Of a DNA stretch of 64,000 bases, positions 23,500 to 35,700 are shown one piece after another. The position numbers and the translations under genes were made by a program. Numbering within the stretch: position 1 is the first letter of the stretch; the number at the start of each line of letters is the position of its first letter. The stretch spans positions 5,268,001-5,332,000 of the forward strand of contig JAITYX010000008.1 in NCBI GenBank assembly GCA_021018815.1, read 5' to 3'. This DNA is from Talinum fruticosum (Eukaryota; Streptophyta; Magnoliopsida; Caryophyllales; Talinaceae). A model generated the notes under the pieces. The model ran no database searches and was not told the DNA's origin. It saw only the letters and a program-made list of their open reading frames with translations.

Positions 23500-26400
23500 G
23501 TCTTTTCCTTATAGTACGCTTGGCTTGTTGCTTTGCTTGCTTTTCTTTCCTTTGCCGTGGGTCACGATGCATAATGTACATCCAAACCAATCCAATCATA
23601 CAGCTGTATGGTTGTCTCTAACTCTAACCCTCCTTTCTCGATCACTTCTTTCTATTAGGGCAAAGCTGAGCTTGCAATGTACCTCCCTGCTCCGAAATAT
23701 TTCGTGGAGATAGCCACGAGATCTTTAGCTCTCGTTTGGTTGCAGTACGAGTTTGGTAACTTTGGTCGGGTTATGTGCGGTTTGATGAGATTTTACAGCT
23801 TGATCTATGTTTGAGTTTTGCTATTTCCGACCCCGAATGGTTTTGAATTTCTTGATGTTAAATGTGTATATCTGTTTAACATTTAAGGAAAAAATTGGTT
23901 GAGTTTAAGTAGTTTTTGTTAAATTTGCAGGCTCTAAGCCATCACACATGGACTCGGATATTAATCGATCGTCTCAGGTTAAGTTTGCCAGGATAGAAAT
24001 TATATGTTATGGGAGTAGATTTGCTTATCCTTCGCACCGCAACTGTTTATAAAATTGTATAGCAATTAGATTCAGGTTGAAGGCTCTAAACCTTATATAG
24101 AGATAATAATTGAAGTTTTAATTCCTGATTAACCTAATGGCACCAAACTATATATAACCTCTTGCCAAACAGGCTAATGTGTGCTTGGTTTAATTATTTA
24201 AGATAAATAATGAGGACTATATAACTTCACAAGCATGAAAATACCATCAAATGATTTATACATGAAATTAATTATCACAGTGACATTTTTGTGTTCGATT
24301 AACACAAAGCAGCGAGATTATTTTTTTGTCATAATTTCGGTTTACTAGAGTTCACACATCTTAAACCTAATTACAATCACAAAGCTTTCTTTCTACTAAA
24401 GAATGTTAGGTGATTTTCGGTTTGGAGTTATTAACTTTGTTCAAATTGTATACTATTTGGGTAGGTTTGTATTACTTTTTGACTCGGACAAATTTACATA
24501 TCATGTAAAATACAAAATCGAATGGATGAAAAATTTGTATATCAACTTGTGATTGCTATATTTACGTATTATATGTATTTTTTTATTGATAAGTACATGA
24601 AATATCAGTAAATCATATTCTTATTTTGATGTGATAATTATCATTACATGATGTACTGTATAAATCAAAAGTACGATGGCAAGGGTGAGGCTAAGGACTG
24701 CCAAAATACTTTTAATAAGTTTGATGCTTTGAGGTGTGATTTTATCAGTGACGGTGATGGAACGTCCGAGTATTAAACAATCCCTTTTCTTTTCTTTTCT
24801 TCTTCAAATATAGGATTGTTATTATAGACAACGGAGTTTTAACTTGATCTTAATTAACTCAGTGTAACTATCGATGAATCAAGGGTATGTAGATATGGAC
24901 AATTTTTACTCTGACAAACATTTTTACCAATAAAAAGGCCGATTCAAATGACCTCCGTTAAAAAATTTTCAAAAATATTTTTCCTAGTCGAAAGCTTTTG
25001 AAATTTAGGGATGAATCAATATATATGTCTACAAATTACTAGGACAAAAATATTATGCTCATCATCATCAGGCCAACTTCCTACTTCCTGGCTAGCAAGA
25101 GAGCTATGGAAGAAGGAAGAGACAAGGTACTATTTTTCTTCAACTTGAACATATCAAATACAGTACAATACACCCTTGAAAGGAAAAAAACGAGTTTATA
25201 TACATCCTAGGATCAAAATTATGCTATGCGTGGTGGATAACTTAGAATTGAAAATGAGATCCATAATTTTGAAAATATATATCTAGCAAGAGAGCATGTC
25301 CAACATTCTTTGCACCTGGCTTGATCATTGAAAGTAAAAGACAATGAGAACTCCTTGTTTTGAGGAACATTATTTAGAAGATGCATGTGATGAGATCATA
25401 ACTCTCTGACAACCCTAAGTGCTCTAAATTAATCAAGATTAAACAAATTAAAATGATGTAATTAATTCATAAATGAGCCGAAATAAGCTTTTGGGTATGC
25501 TTCTAAATACCAACAGCTGTAACTTTTACTCTTTTCTTAATTAAAAAAAAACACAGACACACACAACACAAGAGAGAGTTAATTAGAGCCGTAATGAATG
25601 AATACTTCTGGAAGAGTGATCAAATGGCAAGTGATTATAACGCCAAATTCAATGGAAAGTTGATAAAACAGGGAAGATAATGATGAATGTAGACAATACA
25701 AAAATTAACAAATCTAGGAATTTTACAAGACAGAAGGAATCTAATGTTCAATTAGTTTGGCATGACAGCACTGATCAACCCTTTTTTTATCATCATCATT
25801 ATCATTAATTATCAAATTTGCCACCTAATCTCTTTTTTTTTTTTTTGTTTCGAAAATTCATAAAAATTTGAAAATAGATAAAAAAAAACACATGTCTTGC
25901 ATTGTCTTTAAAAAATATTATATTATGTAATAAATTGAAAAAAAATGATGTTATTGGTGTAAATTAACTTAGTTTTATCATTTGGGCTTGTTTTTTTTTT
26001 TATAACTTTAAATAACTGCTTTGAGTAGATATAGAATAATCGTAAGGTTGATTGTAAAAAATTATAGTTTAAAGTTAAAAAAATAGACGTAAACTTTCAC
26101 AGTTATAAAATTATACGTATATATTTCTTTCATTCTGACCTCGGCCTCTCAAATCCAACTGTTATGTTTCCTTCTCCCTTCCTTTTCCAAATTGTTAGGG
26201 TTACAAGTAGCTCTCACAACAAGTGACAAGTCCCTTTTAATTTGTTTACTTTAATCGTTTAGTATTTAATTAGTGATATTATTGTTTTCTTCTCATAATT
26301 TTCTCTTCTTCTTAGGAGAGTTAAGGTTTCTCTCCGCGATAGGGTTTGTCTCTCACCTTTTACACAATTCTCATTAGAATTGTTAGTTCAATTAAGAGTA

Positions 26401-26850
26401 TTGTTCTGATATTTTTATCAGGTGAATTAATCTAATTTCATCTCTTAATTTCATTTGTTTTGATTCGGGAAGATTCAATGATAGGAATTTATATTACTTG
26501 ATCGTGATTATGGTTCTTTCAAGTTCAATCTATCATATCACATAAATAATCAATAATTCTATATAGTTAAGCTCACTAATATTTGAAAAGGATGCATTAA
26601 GACGCAATTTATAGTTAAGAGTTAATGATATTGTATGTGCAGAATGAGTTCAAACTATATTCATCAATATAGTCGCCATGCAATTTTTCAGTAATGACCT
26701 TTCTTTTTGTATGTACAAAAAGAAGAAAAAATAATCCTTTCACTAACAAGTACTTGAACCTATTAGGGCGTGAATTTGTCAACTGGCATAAACCACCAAG
26801 GGATTCATTAAAATCAAATTTGATGGATCAAAATCATCATTATCACCGCA
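23500..26850. other. AT-rich intergenic spacer
   Basis: No gene supported. Mostly A/T-rich with homopolymer runs (T15 near 25831, A runs near 25540 and 25880). The short frames here show no protein features. Confidence 0.55.
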
Positions 26851-26854
26851 GGAG

Positions 26855-27200
26855 GTTTCGTGATTAGAAGTTGGGACGGAAAATTTATTCAAGTTGGGAA
26901 GGCTAATTTGGGACTAGCTTCGTGTTGGTAGTTGAAACTTCGCTATCAAAAATGGAGTTAGAGCGAGCGGAATTTCGTTCAATTATTTTGGAAGGAGATA
27001 ATCAAATTGTCATTAAAGGAATTAAAGGCGAGACGTAGGTATTATGGAAAATCCACACTCATTCATGATACACGTCATTATCTTCAAAAATGCAACCAAA
27101 TATTTATACGACATACGGTTAGAGAAAAGAATATGGTTATTGACTAGGTGGCCAAGTGTGGTCTTTGTATTTCTTCCTTCTTACTTTGGACGTATATTCC
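26855..27200 (+). mobile_element. RNase H domain remnant of a retroelement
   Basis: Broken frames read GGFVIRSWDGKFIQVGKANL (the opening strand of a type-I RNase H domain with its catalytic Asp context), then LEGDNQIVIKGIKGE and IHTLIHDTRHYLQKC, and finally FIRHTVREKNMVIDWVAKCG around 27100-27165 with an in-frame stop between D and W. The order matches the RVT_3/RNase H domain found in plant LINE-type polyproteins. No other part of the element is recognised nearby. A dead copy. Confidence 0.7.
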
Positions 27201-28300
27201 TTCTTCTTTTCTATCCATTTTTACATAAAGCAATCTGGGTAAAACCCTTACGACAAAGGCTACCTATGATTATTGTATTTATCCTTAAAAAAATACATCA
27301 ACCTATTAGGGTTTGCATTCATTGAACCTATTAATATAATATGCTAGTTTAAGGCTATAAAAATTTGCACAGCTGTTTCTTCCCAAATGAGACACTAGGA
27401 TCCTAATATTTGTTGAAACACTCTCTCTTATAAAGAAAACACAATTAGGCCTAGTCCTCCATTGTCTTTGGGCGAGGGATGGACTCCATAACCCCCCACG
27501 CCCTTCCAAAAAAAAAAAGAAGGAAAAGCTTCCCAAGTCCATTGGACTTTCCAATCTAAAAGATAAATAAATGATGTCAAACTGAATTTAAAATATAGTG
27601 AACTACTACTTTTATGGTCAATTAATTTCATGAAGAAATATCATTAGGATTTGTTGAGCTGGTTTAGTCCTTAAATGTGGCATGAGCCATGTGGACAGCT
27701 CGGAATGGAGCTGCCTTTAAGATTGAAGAATACTACACACCGCACCGGATACAGCCAAGATGAGTCAAGGCTTTATCGAAATGGTGCTGGAGGTTACGGA
27801 TAACACTGCCATAGTGTATAGTTGCCCAGATATGCACAGATATGCTTGAGTGGGGAAATGCCACTACCCACTTTGTGAGATAAACTCTTACGCTTTTTAA
27901 ACAGATAGGGATGGTAATGGACAGAACTGCAATTTAGAGACATTAGGGCTTTATGGCCTTTTTGTTGGCTCTTTGATCCATTAGTTTATAGGACTTGATT
28001 TACTAATGGCCCATTTAAAAGGGTAAAAATCTATCATCACTAATGTCTGTTATTCATACAAAATCAAACTCTTATGTCTTATTTAAATGATACAAGGCGT
28101 TTTATAATACAACAAGGCTTCAAATCATGGGGAAAAAAGAATTGTGATTGTTTTTTGTCTGACCTCTGTCGTCTAGCATAAACGTATGATACGACATCGT
28201 ATTTACGTGGGAGTCTCCTAACTCTGATGGGGCGGCAAGTCTTGTAACTGAACGAGTTATGGTCCCGTGGTGAACCCCTCCTGCTTATTCTAGATTCGAG
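27200..28300. other. Intergenic spacer upstream of PILS2
   Basis: No gene supported. It includes the PILS2 promoter region; I see no canonical TATA box close to the leader. Confidence 0.5.
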
Positions 28301-28342
28301 CGCATCTCTCTCTCTCTCGGAGTCTTCTGTTCGTTCAGTCAG

Positions 28343-28664
28343 GTATGCATCCTCCGCCCTTACACTTTCTGCCTTTCCCCTTACTTGGTGAGTTGGTGGA
28401 CTTGTTTGTGCATGTAATTTATCTATTCCTCAACCCCTTCTTTTGATTTCTTTGCCTTTTCGAGTTCTCAAACATAATCACTGGTTACCCACCTAAAGTC
28501 AACTTAAATCATTCTCAAATTTTGACGTTTAGTTGGAATTGTTAAACCTATGTTGTGTTTGTTTCTGGGGTTTTGATTGATTGTATGAACGTGAGAAATC
28601 TGCTTTAATTTGGTGTAGATTTATGATTGGATTGGATTTGATTTGGGTTTTGTTAATTTTGCAG
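28343..28664 (+). other. Intron in the 5' leader of PILS2
   Basis: Donor CAG|GTATGC at 28343 and acceptor TTTTGCAG ending at 28664, with a T-rich interior, flanked by a CT-rich leader (28304-28319) and the short stretch before the ATG at 28709. Inferred from splice signals only. Confidence 0.6.
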
Positions 28665-28708
28665 AGGGGATTGTTTGATCTTTAGAACCTGAGAACATAT
28701 AAACAAGA

Positions 28709-30058
28709 ATGGGTGAGTTGGTTACCAGATTGTTATATGAAAATAGTATTCAGTCTGAGCGTGATAATGTGTTGAGTGCGATTGTTCCATTGCTGAAGTT
28801 ATTGACCCTCACCATGATTGGTTTATTGCTTGCACGTTTCGAATTTATCCCGAGGGCGACTTTCAAGCTACTGAGCAAACTTGTTTTTGCTTTGTTTTTG
28901 CCCTGCTTGATATTCATCCATTTGGGTCAATCGATTACCCTCGAGAATTTTATCCAATGGTGGTTTATACCGGTTAATGTGTTGATTAGTACAGCTGTTG
29001 GGTGTCTTTTGGGGTACTTGGTGGTGATCATATGTCGCCCTCCACCGGAACTTAATCGATTCACGATTATAATGACTGGATTTGGCAACACGGGTAATCT
29101 CCCGCTTGCAATAGTGGGTTCAATTTGTCATTCTCATGACAATCCATTCGGGCTTGATTGTCAAAGAAAAGGGGTAGCCTATGTCTCTTTTGCACAGTGG
29201 GTTGCTGTGATTCTTGTCTATACTTTTGTTTATCATATGATGGAGCCTCCCATGGAGTATTATGAGATTGTTGAGGAAGGGAGTGAAATTGAGCTAAACG
29301 AGCAAGATGACGTCAGTGCGCCCCTTCTTGTGGAAGCTGAATGGCCGGGGATAGAGGAGAAAGAAACGGAACATTCTAAGCGCCCTTTCATTGCCAGGGT
29401 CTTTGGAAACATCTCAAGTCTTTCTTCTTTACCAGAGTTTGATCCCAGAGATGGAAGAATCACCAGGGGTGATAGCCCCATGTCAATTAGGTGCCTTGCT
29501 GCTCCTAGAGTAGTTCGGAAGATGAAAGTTGTTGCTGAGCAGACTCCTATACAGCACATACTTCAACCACCAACCGTTGCTTCATTATTAGCCATAATTA
29601 TTGGACTGGTACCTCATCTCAAAAGTTTCATATTCGGGTATAATGCCCCGCTGTCATTTGCAACCGATAGCTTAGAAATTGTGGCGGCTGCAACGATCCC
29701 TGCTGTGATGCTTATTCTTGGAGGGATGCTTGCTGAGGGACCTAATGAATCTGGTCTTGGATTCCGTACAACGCTTGGTATTATAATCGCAAGGCTTCTC
29801 GTTCTTCCTCTGCTTGGAATTGGTATAGTGACATTGGCTGATAAACTGAACATTGTTGTTCCGGGTGATAAAATGTACTTGTTTGTGCTCGCTTTACAGT
29901 ACACTACTCCGAGTGCTATCTTATTGGGGGCCATCGCTAGCTTGAGGGGCTATGCTGTTAAAGAGGCTTCAGCGGTTCTTTTCTGGCAGCACATTTTTGC
30001 CCTCGTCTCCCTTTCCGTGTATATCGTGGTGTTCTTTAAACTGCTAGAATTCGTCTAG
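28709..30058 (+). CDS. PILS2: PIN-LIKES (PILS) auxin carrier, PILS2 type
   Basis: Intact single-exon frame of 449 residues. It belongs to the auxin efflux carrier / membrane transport family (Mem_trans). Five hydrophobic segments lie in the N-terminal part (about 25-180), including LVFALFLPCLIF and GFGNTGNLPLAIVGSIC, both hallmark motifs. An acidic cytosolic-type loop (about 180-285) carries LLVEAEWPGIE, and five more hydrophobic segments follow (about 290-447), with PAVMLILGGML and TTPSAILLGAIASLRGYA. The sequence is closer to Arabidopsis PILS2 than PILS6 in the loop and in FAQWVAVILVYTFVYHMMEPP. PILS proteins act at the endoplasmic reticulum, where they hold auxin and reduce nuclear auxin signalling. 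The ATG is the first in the frame after the leader intron. No breaks seen. Confidence 0.95.
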   Translation: MGELVTRLLYENSIQSERDNVLSAIVPLLKLLTLTMIGLLLARFEFIPRATFKLLSKLVFALFLPCLIFIHLGQSITLENFIQWWFIPVNVLISTAVGCLLGYLVVIICRPPPELNRFTIIMTGFGNTGNLPLAIVGSICHSHDNPFGLDCQRKGVAYVSFAQWVAVILVYTFVYHMMEPPMEYYEIVEEGSEIELNEQDDVSAPLLVEAEWPGIEEKETEHSKRPFIARVFGNISSLSSLPEFDPRDGRITRGDSPMSIRCLAAPRVVRKMKVVAEQTPIQHILQPPTVASLLAIIIGLVPHLKSFIFGYNAPLSFATDSLEIVAAATIPAVMLILGGMLAEGPNESGLGFRTTLGIIIARLLVLPLLGIGIVTLADKLNIVVPGDKMYLFVLALQYTTPSAILLGAIASLRGYAVKEASAVLFWQHIFALVSLSVYIVVFFKLLEFV

Positions 30059-32580
30059 GATTTCTACTTAGGATTTGGCTCTGCCTCAAGATCTAGAAGA
30101 TGAGAATTAACAGTCATCAATGTAACTGCTGCGATGGTGCTCTAATGAGCCAACCCAACTGTCTCTCTGATGTCTCCAAAGTTGCTCATTACTGAGGTAA
30201 AGAATACTAATATATGTCTCCAAAGTTTATTTCCATTTAGTATTCTTCGATCAAGACATATGAAGTTGATGGCTGTTCGTGTATATTACAGACTGGTATT
30301 GATTGCAAACGGATCTTCTGATTATGTAAATTACTTATATATCTACTTTAGTAACAAAAAGAGCTAGTTCTTACATTTGTTGGATGTCTCCTTATGTTTT
30401 CTGGTAAACATGTTGTGTTAGCCAATTACTGAGAATATTCGAAAAGAAGCAAAAGAGGTAAGGCTTCAAAAGAAATTTGTCGTTACTGTGATATGAATGT
30501 AATTGGTTTCTGACAGTGCACTAAAATATATAAAGTCAACGTTCAATACTTTAACTGGTAATATTTATAATTATAATTAAATTATCTTTATTCTAAATGA
30601 GATTTCGAGGAGCTAGACCTTGCAGCCTCGCGACAACCTACCTATGCTTTTCCTATACGACGCTATGTTGCGGTTTTGCTAAGCCTATCAAAATCAACCT
30701 GATTCATCAAACGCCTTGATGTTGCACCTTGTGCGCCTAACATTGTTCCAGTAATCGAGTGAAATTCACAGGTATTAACCATATTTCAATTCATTTTCTA
30801 GGAAAGAACGAGTTATAATATTCCATTTTGCAAGTATCTAAAAGAATTTCTCACCCTCACCATCCTGAGTGTTATTTCTACTTTGTGGAATTAGCATGGT
30901 AGATTTTTTATTCTATTAGGCTTGTACATGTTCTCTCCGCTCTTGAGCCTGCTGGACTTATTATTTTCTGTAGAGGGGATCAGTGGATAGACATGCTTAC
31001 TTATCTAAAAAAATGTAATAACATTTCTAACATGATTGTATGTGTGATTTATGCCCCAGACTCGCTATTCATAACTTGTTGGAATAAGACCATCAATCTA
31101 TGAGTTGAGCCTTTATAAATGGAACCCTAAGGTCATTCTTAAGGCAACTCTCTCTCATTCATTTTTTTATGAGATACCTCATTCATTCTTATCCAACATA
31201 AGTCCTTATATTACTTTTAGGCGAAGTGCTTAATTGAATGTTCATATAGTCGTCACATACTTAACAAGAGGTTCATATAAACGTGTGTCCTCCATATGCT
31301 AGTCACCTTCCTCCACTATCTTTCTCTCTTCTTTTTTTTTTTTCTTGTTGTTTTCTCTCTCTACTATGTTGCTTACTTTTATATTTATATCGATCTTATT
31401 TTAAAATTACGAATTCCTAACTTATAATTGAAGGCTATTTCTCGAATTAACTTGGGAATATTGAGTATTTTTGCACGTTTATGCAAGGGTACATCAACAC
31501 TCGAATAATGGAATAAGGCAACCAAGTTTAAATAATTGTCATTGTGCGTGAACATGATGGCATTCATCTCATATCTCAAAAGAATCCCAATCAATGCTCT
31601 CTCCTTTTTTGTCAATAGTAAGTTGGCTTAAAAATGAAACTTATTTAAAAATATGTTATTGTGTTGGATGGGGTCGTCGGGAATAAGGATGGTTTAATAA
31701 TGACTTTTTCAATTGGCTTATTTTATAGTAATTTATATGTTGGGCTTATTAGAGATTATAATAATAAATTTATATACATGAGCCGTATGAATCACTCAAA
31801 TTAGGCTCGAGTTATGTCCAAGTAAACCAAAACTTAATTTAAGGTGTGTTTAGTAATCTAAACACTAAGTAAAGGCTTTTAAAAATTATCTCGGGTAGTT
31901 TTTAAAAATAATACATAAATTTTAAGTTTGTATTGGGAGTTTCTCCGAGTTTGAAAAGGTGAAATGAAGATCACCCTAGTCTATTGAGTTATTTACTTTG
32001 GGTATGTCGACATCATACGCGCTATTAAAAATATATTTTGCAGAAACCAGTTATGTTCAATCTTGGTTGGCCTTTCACCCCTAGCCACAAGTCAGACCTC
32101 CATTAATTGATCAAGGATGAAGATCCTTATCGACTAGAATAAATATTTTAATTATTATCTTATAACCATTAGTAAGTTGAATCAATTAAATCATTAATAT
32201 GTATCTAAATCGTCGATACTTAACACACTCGAACCTATTAAATTTACAAAAAGAAAATAATTTGACATTGATTAGACTTAAGTCCATTGAATAATTATGC
32301 TTGCGTATGACATGCTTATCTTTAAAAGGCCAATAAAGACCCAAAAACATTTATTAAAGACATGAGCCTGCATTTTGAAAACCCAAAAAAAAAAGAAATT
32401 GTTTTTGCATATAAAATGAAGAATATCTTGTACAACATTCTCTAAAAATTGATCTATCCACCTGCAGAAAAATTTTCAGGGTAATTTCTCTACACCCGAC
32501 GGAAGCCCGAAAAATTGGGAACTGTTGTAGTATTCAAATTTCAAAATAAAATTTGTCAAATGGGAAAATCAAGAAACATG
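30059..32580. other. PILS2 3' region and spacer
   Basis: PILS2 3' UTR followed by AT-rich spacer. No gene is supported. A short GC-richer stretch (30600-30760) has no long frame I can name. Confidence 0.5.
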
Positions 32581-32588
32581 CTTACAAA

Positions 32589-32616
32589 GTGACAAGTGAC
32601 AAGTGACAAGTGACAA
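32589..32616. repeat. Four perfect GTGACAA heptamers before TERT
   Basis: GTGACAA repeated four times without interruption, 97 bases upstream of the TERT start codon, in the promoter or leader. Confidence 0.9.
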
Positions 32617-32692
32617 TCGAGTTCCCTGGCCATTGCTCTGCTCTTCTCTCTTTTTCTCTATGTCTCCCTCCCCATCTTCAAACTCTTCTGGT

Positions 32693-32710
32693 ATGGCGGG
32701 TGTTCCTTAA
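32693..32710 (+). other. Five-codon upstream ORF ending 2 nt before the TERT start
   Basis: ATG GCG GGT GTT CCT TAA at 32693-32710; the TERT ATG is at 32713. The 14-base phrase TATGGCGGGTGTTC recurs at 32744-32757 inside the TERT coding region. If transcribed, this minimal ORF would be met just before the main start. Confidence 0.5.
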
Positions 32711-32712
32711 AG

Positions 32713-35700
32713 ATGGGGAAGAGAAGAAGGGTTCCTGAGGTGCTATGGCGGGTGTTCAGGAACAGAGCTCGCACTCTCTCAGAGATCATCATTTCGTTGA
32801 TTCCTCAGAATTGCGACTGCAATGGCAGAGGCAAATGCCTTCGTTGTGTTTTTGGGGTTGGCGATGAAGCCGCATTGTCTTACTTGATCAGGCTTGATGA
32901 CCCTGAAGATTATCGCCAGCTGATGATGAAATGTTTTGTTGTTGTCTCTTCCAATGCGCCTCCTCTTCCGCCTCTTCTCTCTTTCTGTCTCCGCTGGTCT
33001 CAGTCCCAGGTCTCTCTCTTTCTCTCTCCTTTCCCCTTTTCCCCCAGAACGAAAAGGTTGGCCGTTTGAATTTTCTGATTGAGATAGTTCATGTACTTGC
33101 CAAAGGAACAAATGGGTTCCTCTCTTAAGGGGAGTGCATTTGCTCATTTCGAAAAATGTGCTCTTTTAGTTGGTATCCAGATAATTGTACTGGATTGAAC
33201 TGGCTTGATACTCCTGTTTTTAGTAGTTTCATGTTTAGCTTATGTTTATTTTCTTGGTTTAAAGATTGTAGAAAGAGTCATTGAAACGTTTTTCAGCAAG
33301 AAAGCTGCCAATTCTAACGTGATTTGCGGTGGTTATGAGAAGGTAACGCTATCTTATCGTCGTCTTAAGTTGTTTTTTCTTAGGTGGATTAATTAGTTGC
33401 ATCATCTTAAGCTGTTCATTTGACTCATCAGAGGCTCAAGAAAAGGCTGTATTTACCATGCTCTTCTCTCTTAGCAGTGTTCCTGTGTTTTCATGCTACT
33501 CTCTCATCTACCAAGTTTGTGATATATGATTAGAGCTTTCAATTATGTGTTGCATTTCATAATTTCTATGTTGTGAGTGCGATGATGAAAACAATGTTAA
33601 CTTCTCTTAATGACTTTCATTGCTGAGTTTGCTAGAGATAGTTGGGATCAGATTGTCTGTCAACTGAAAAGAACTTGTTTTTAGTTTAGTTTAACCCAAG
33701 GTACAGTGTGCATGTTCTATAGAAATGAGAGATGGCTGGCATCTCCCTGACAAGGACAGCAACAGCCTTCGGGAATTTTGTTACCTACACATCCGGTTAA
33801 GGAACCACCACTCTTGGTAGATCTTCAACCCAAGGTACAACGTACTTCTGATGGAATCAGAGTTCACTGGTTGTTAAGTAGTTTTTTTGTGAGATACGTG
33901 CTTGGGGTCTTGGACCGTCACATACATAATCACCACCTGTCTTTGAAACGGGTCTAGATAGAGGAAGAGAAAAGGACATGGTAAGCGATGCTGACAAACG
34001 ATAGGAAGCAGTTGGGGTGGGGGGGGCTACATTGACTGGGTATTCTCAGTAATGTGTTCTCCTAAACTTAACTACTGTTCCGCACTGGTCGAAAACCACC
34101 TCTTTGGATGTTTTCATATACCTCAACTACTCAAATTAAACATCCCAGAATACTGACTATGCAAGGAGTGACTTTGATGCTGTGTTAATGTTGTAGATTA
34201 TATTATACCATGCAGTTATGCATTTGTATGTAACGATGAATGTGATCCATTTATATTCTGTTGGTCGAAAGACTTTCACTGATTACCGTAATTAGGAGTG
34301 ATAAAAATATTTGACATCGAAATGCACTCCTAATTGACAGTCGAATAATAATATAATATTGCCCATGGCTTCAGGACTTTTCAACCTATAAGCTGTTGTC
34401 TCACTAGAAGAGATGATCCTGTATGAAAAAGTTCTACACATGTATCTTATTGCCTTTGTTAATGTGTAAATCTGGTTAATAGATGTCGATGTGTAGTGAT
34501 TCTATGAGGAGCTGGGATTAGAAAACATTGCTGTCATATTATCATTTTACTCTTGATCTTTTACAACTTCAGTAATTTCATTTGGATTGAGTCTATGGTC
34601 ACTTTGTACTCATGATTTGTGTATTTAAATAGTATAATTCCAGCCTTGGCTTTTACAGCGAACAGTTAAATGTCGGCTGAAATTCATTTACATAAAGCTA
34701 TTACATGCTTTGGATAAAGAAGTGGACTACCACAATGGGGGAAACCATTTGGTAATAGGTGTCGAAAACTGTGAGGCAACAGCGTGGGAGGACACTAGTT
34801 GATAAACAGGCACCTTGTAGTGGGGCAAGATAGGGCAATATAAGTTATTTTAACATTATAAGCCTGATTGATAGTATATCAGCTATAGATTTATGCTCAC
34901 GCTGTAATCAACTCAATGTCACAGTTCAAAATGTTGAGCTCCATCGCAAAGCTTCTTACTTGTTCAACGTGGGATCTGGCCTGGAGAAGGGTATGCTGTG
35001 TCACTTGTAGGCTGTAGCTGATTTCAACATATTAACTAATTATGGAGAGTTGTCTAATTTCTGAACCTCTTTACTTGCAAACTACACCATGTGCAGGTTG
35101 GTGATAGTCTTATGGATTATCTACTCATGCATACGTTGATATTCGTGCCTATCAAGCATAATGGCCACCAGCAGGTAACAGGCCCTCCTGTTGATTCACA
35201 GTTTCTGAGGTTTCCCACAGCAAGGCCTGCCTACGAGCCCTCTATACATTCAAGTAGGCAATCATATGTTCTGCCGTTATAATTATGCTTCTGGAGTACT
35301 TAAGTTGCATATTCTCAGATACTAATAAGTAGTAAAAAATTAAATTTTTTAGTGCTTATTGTTATTCTTCAATGTATTTGGCATGCTTGTATGCAGAGAC
35401 TTCTCATATTATATTTTTAAACCTGTTATGAGCTTCAGACTATATAAAAGTGGCCAACTTTCAGGACACCTGAGAAAGAGGACAAGAGCTGAGGGAAGTG
35501 ACTCAATTCTTGAGGTTCCTTTTAAAAATGGTAAGTTGAATTCTTATTATTGTGTTGCCTCTTTGAATGGGGATTTTGTCTGCAACACAATTTGGAACAA
35601 TCAGCCTGTTACGTTGGTCTGGAACAGCTAAACTCAGTAACAATCCTGACTCGTGTAAGATGGTTGTTCTCAAAGAACAATGCATTGCGGAGCTTGAAGT

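Noticed and set aside
29260..29934. Two antisense frames inside PILS2.
   Set aside because: Shadows of a strongly coding + strand frame.
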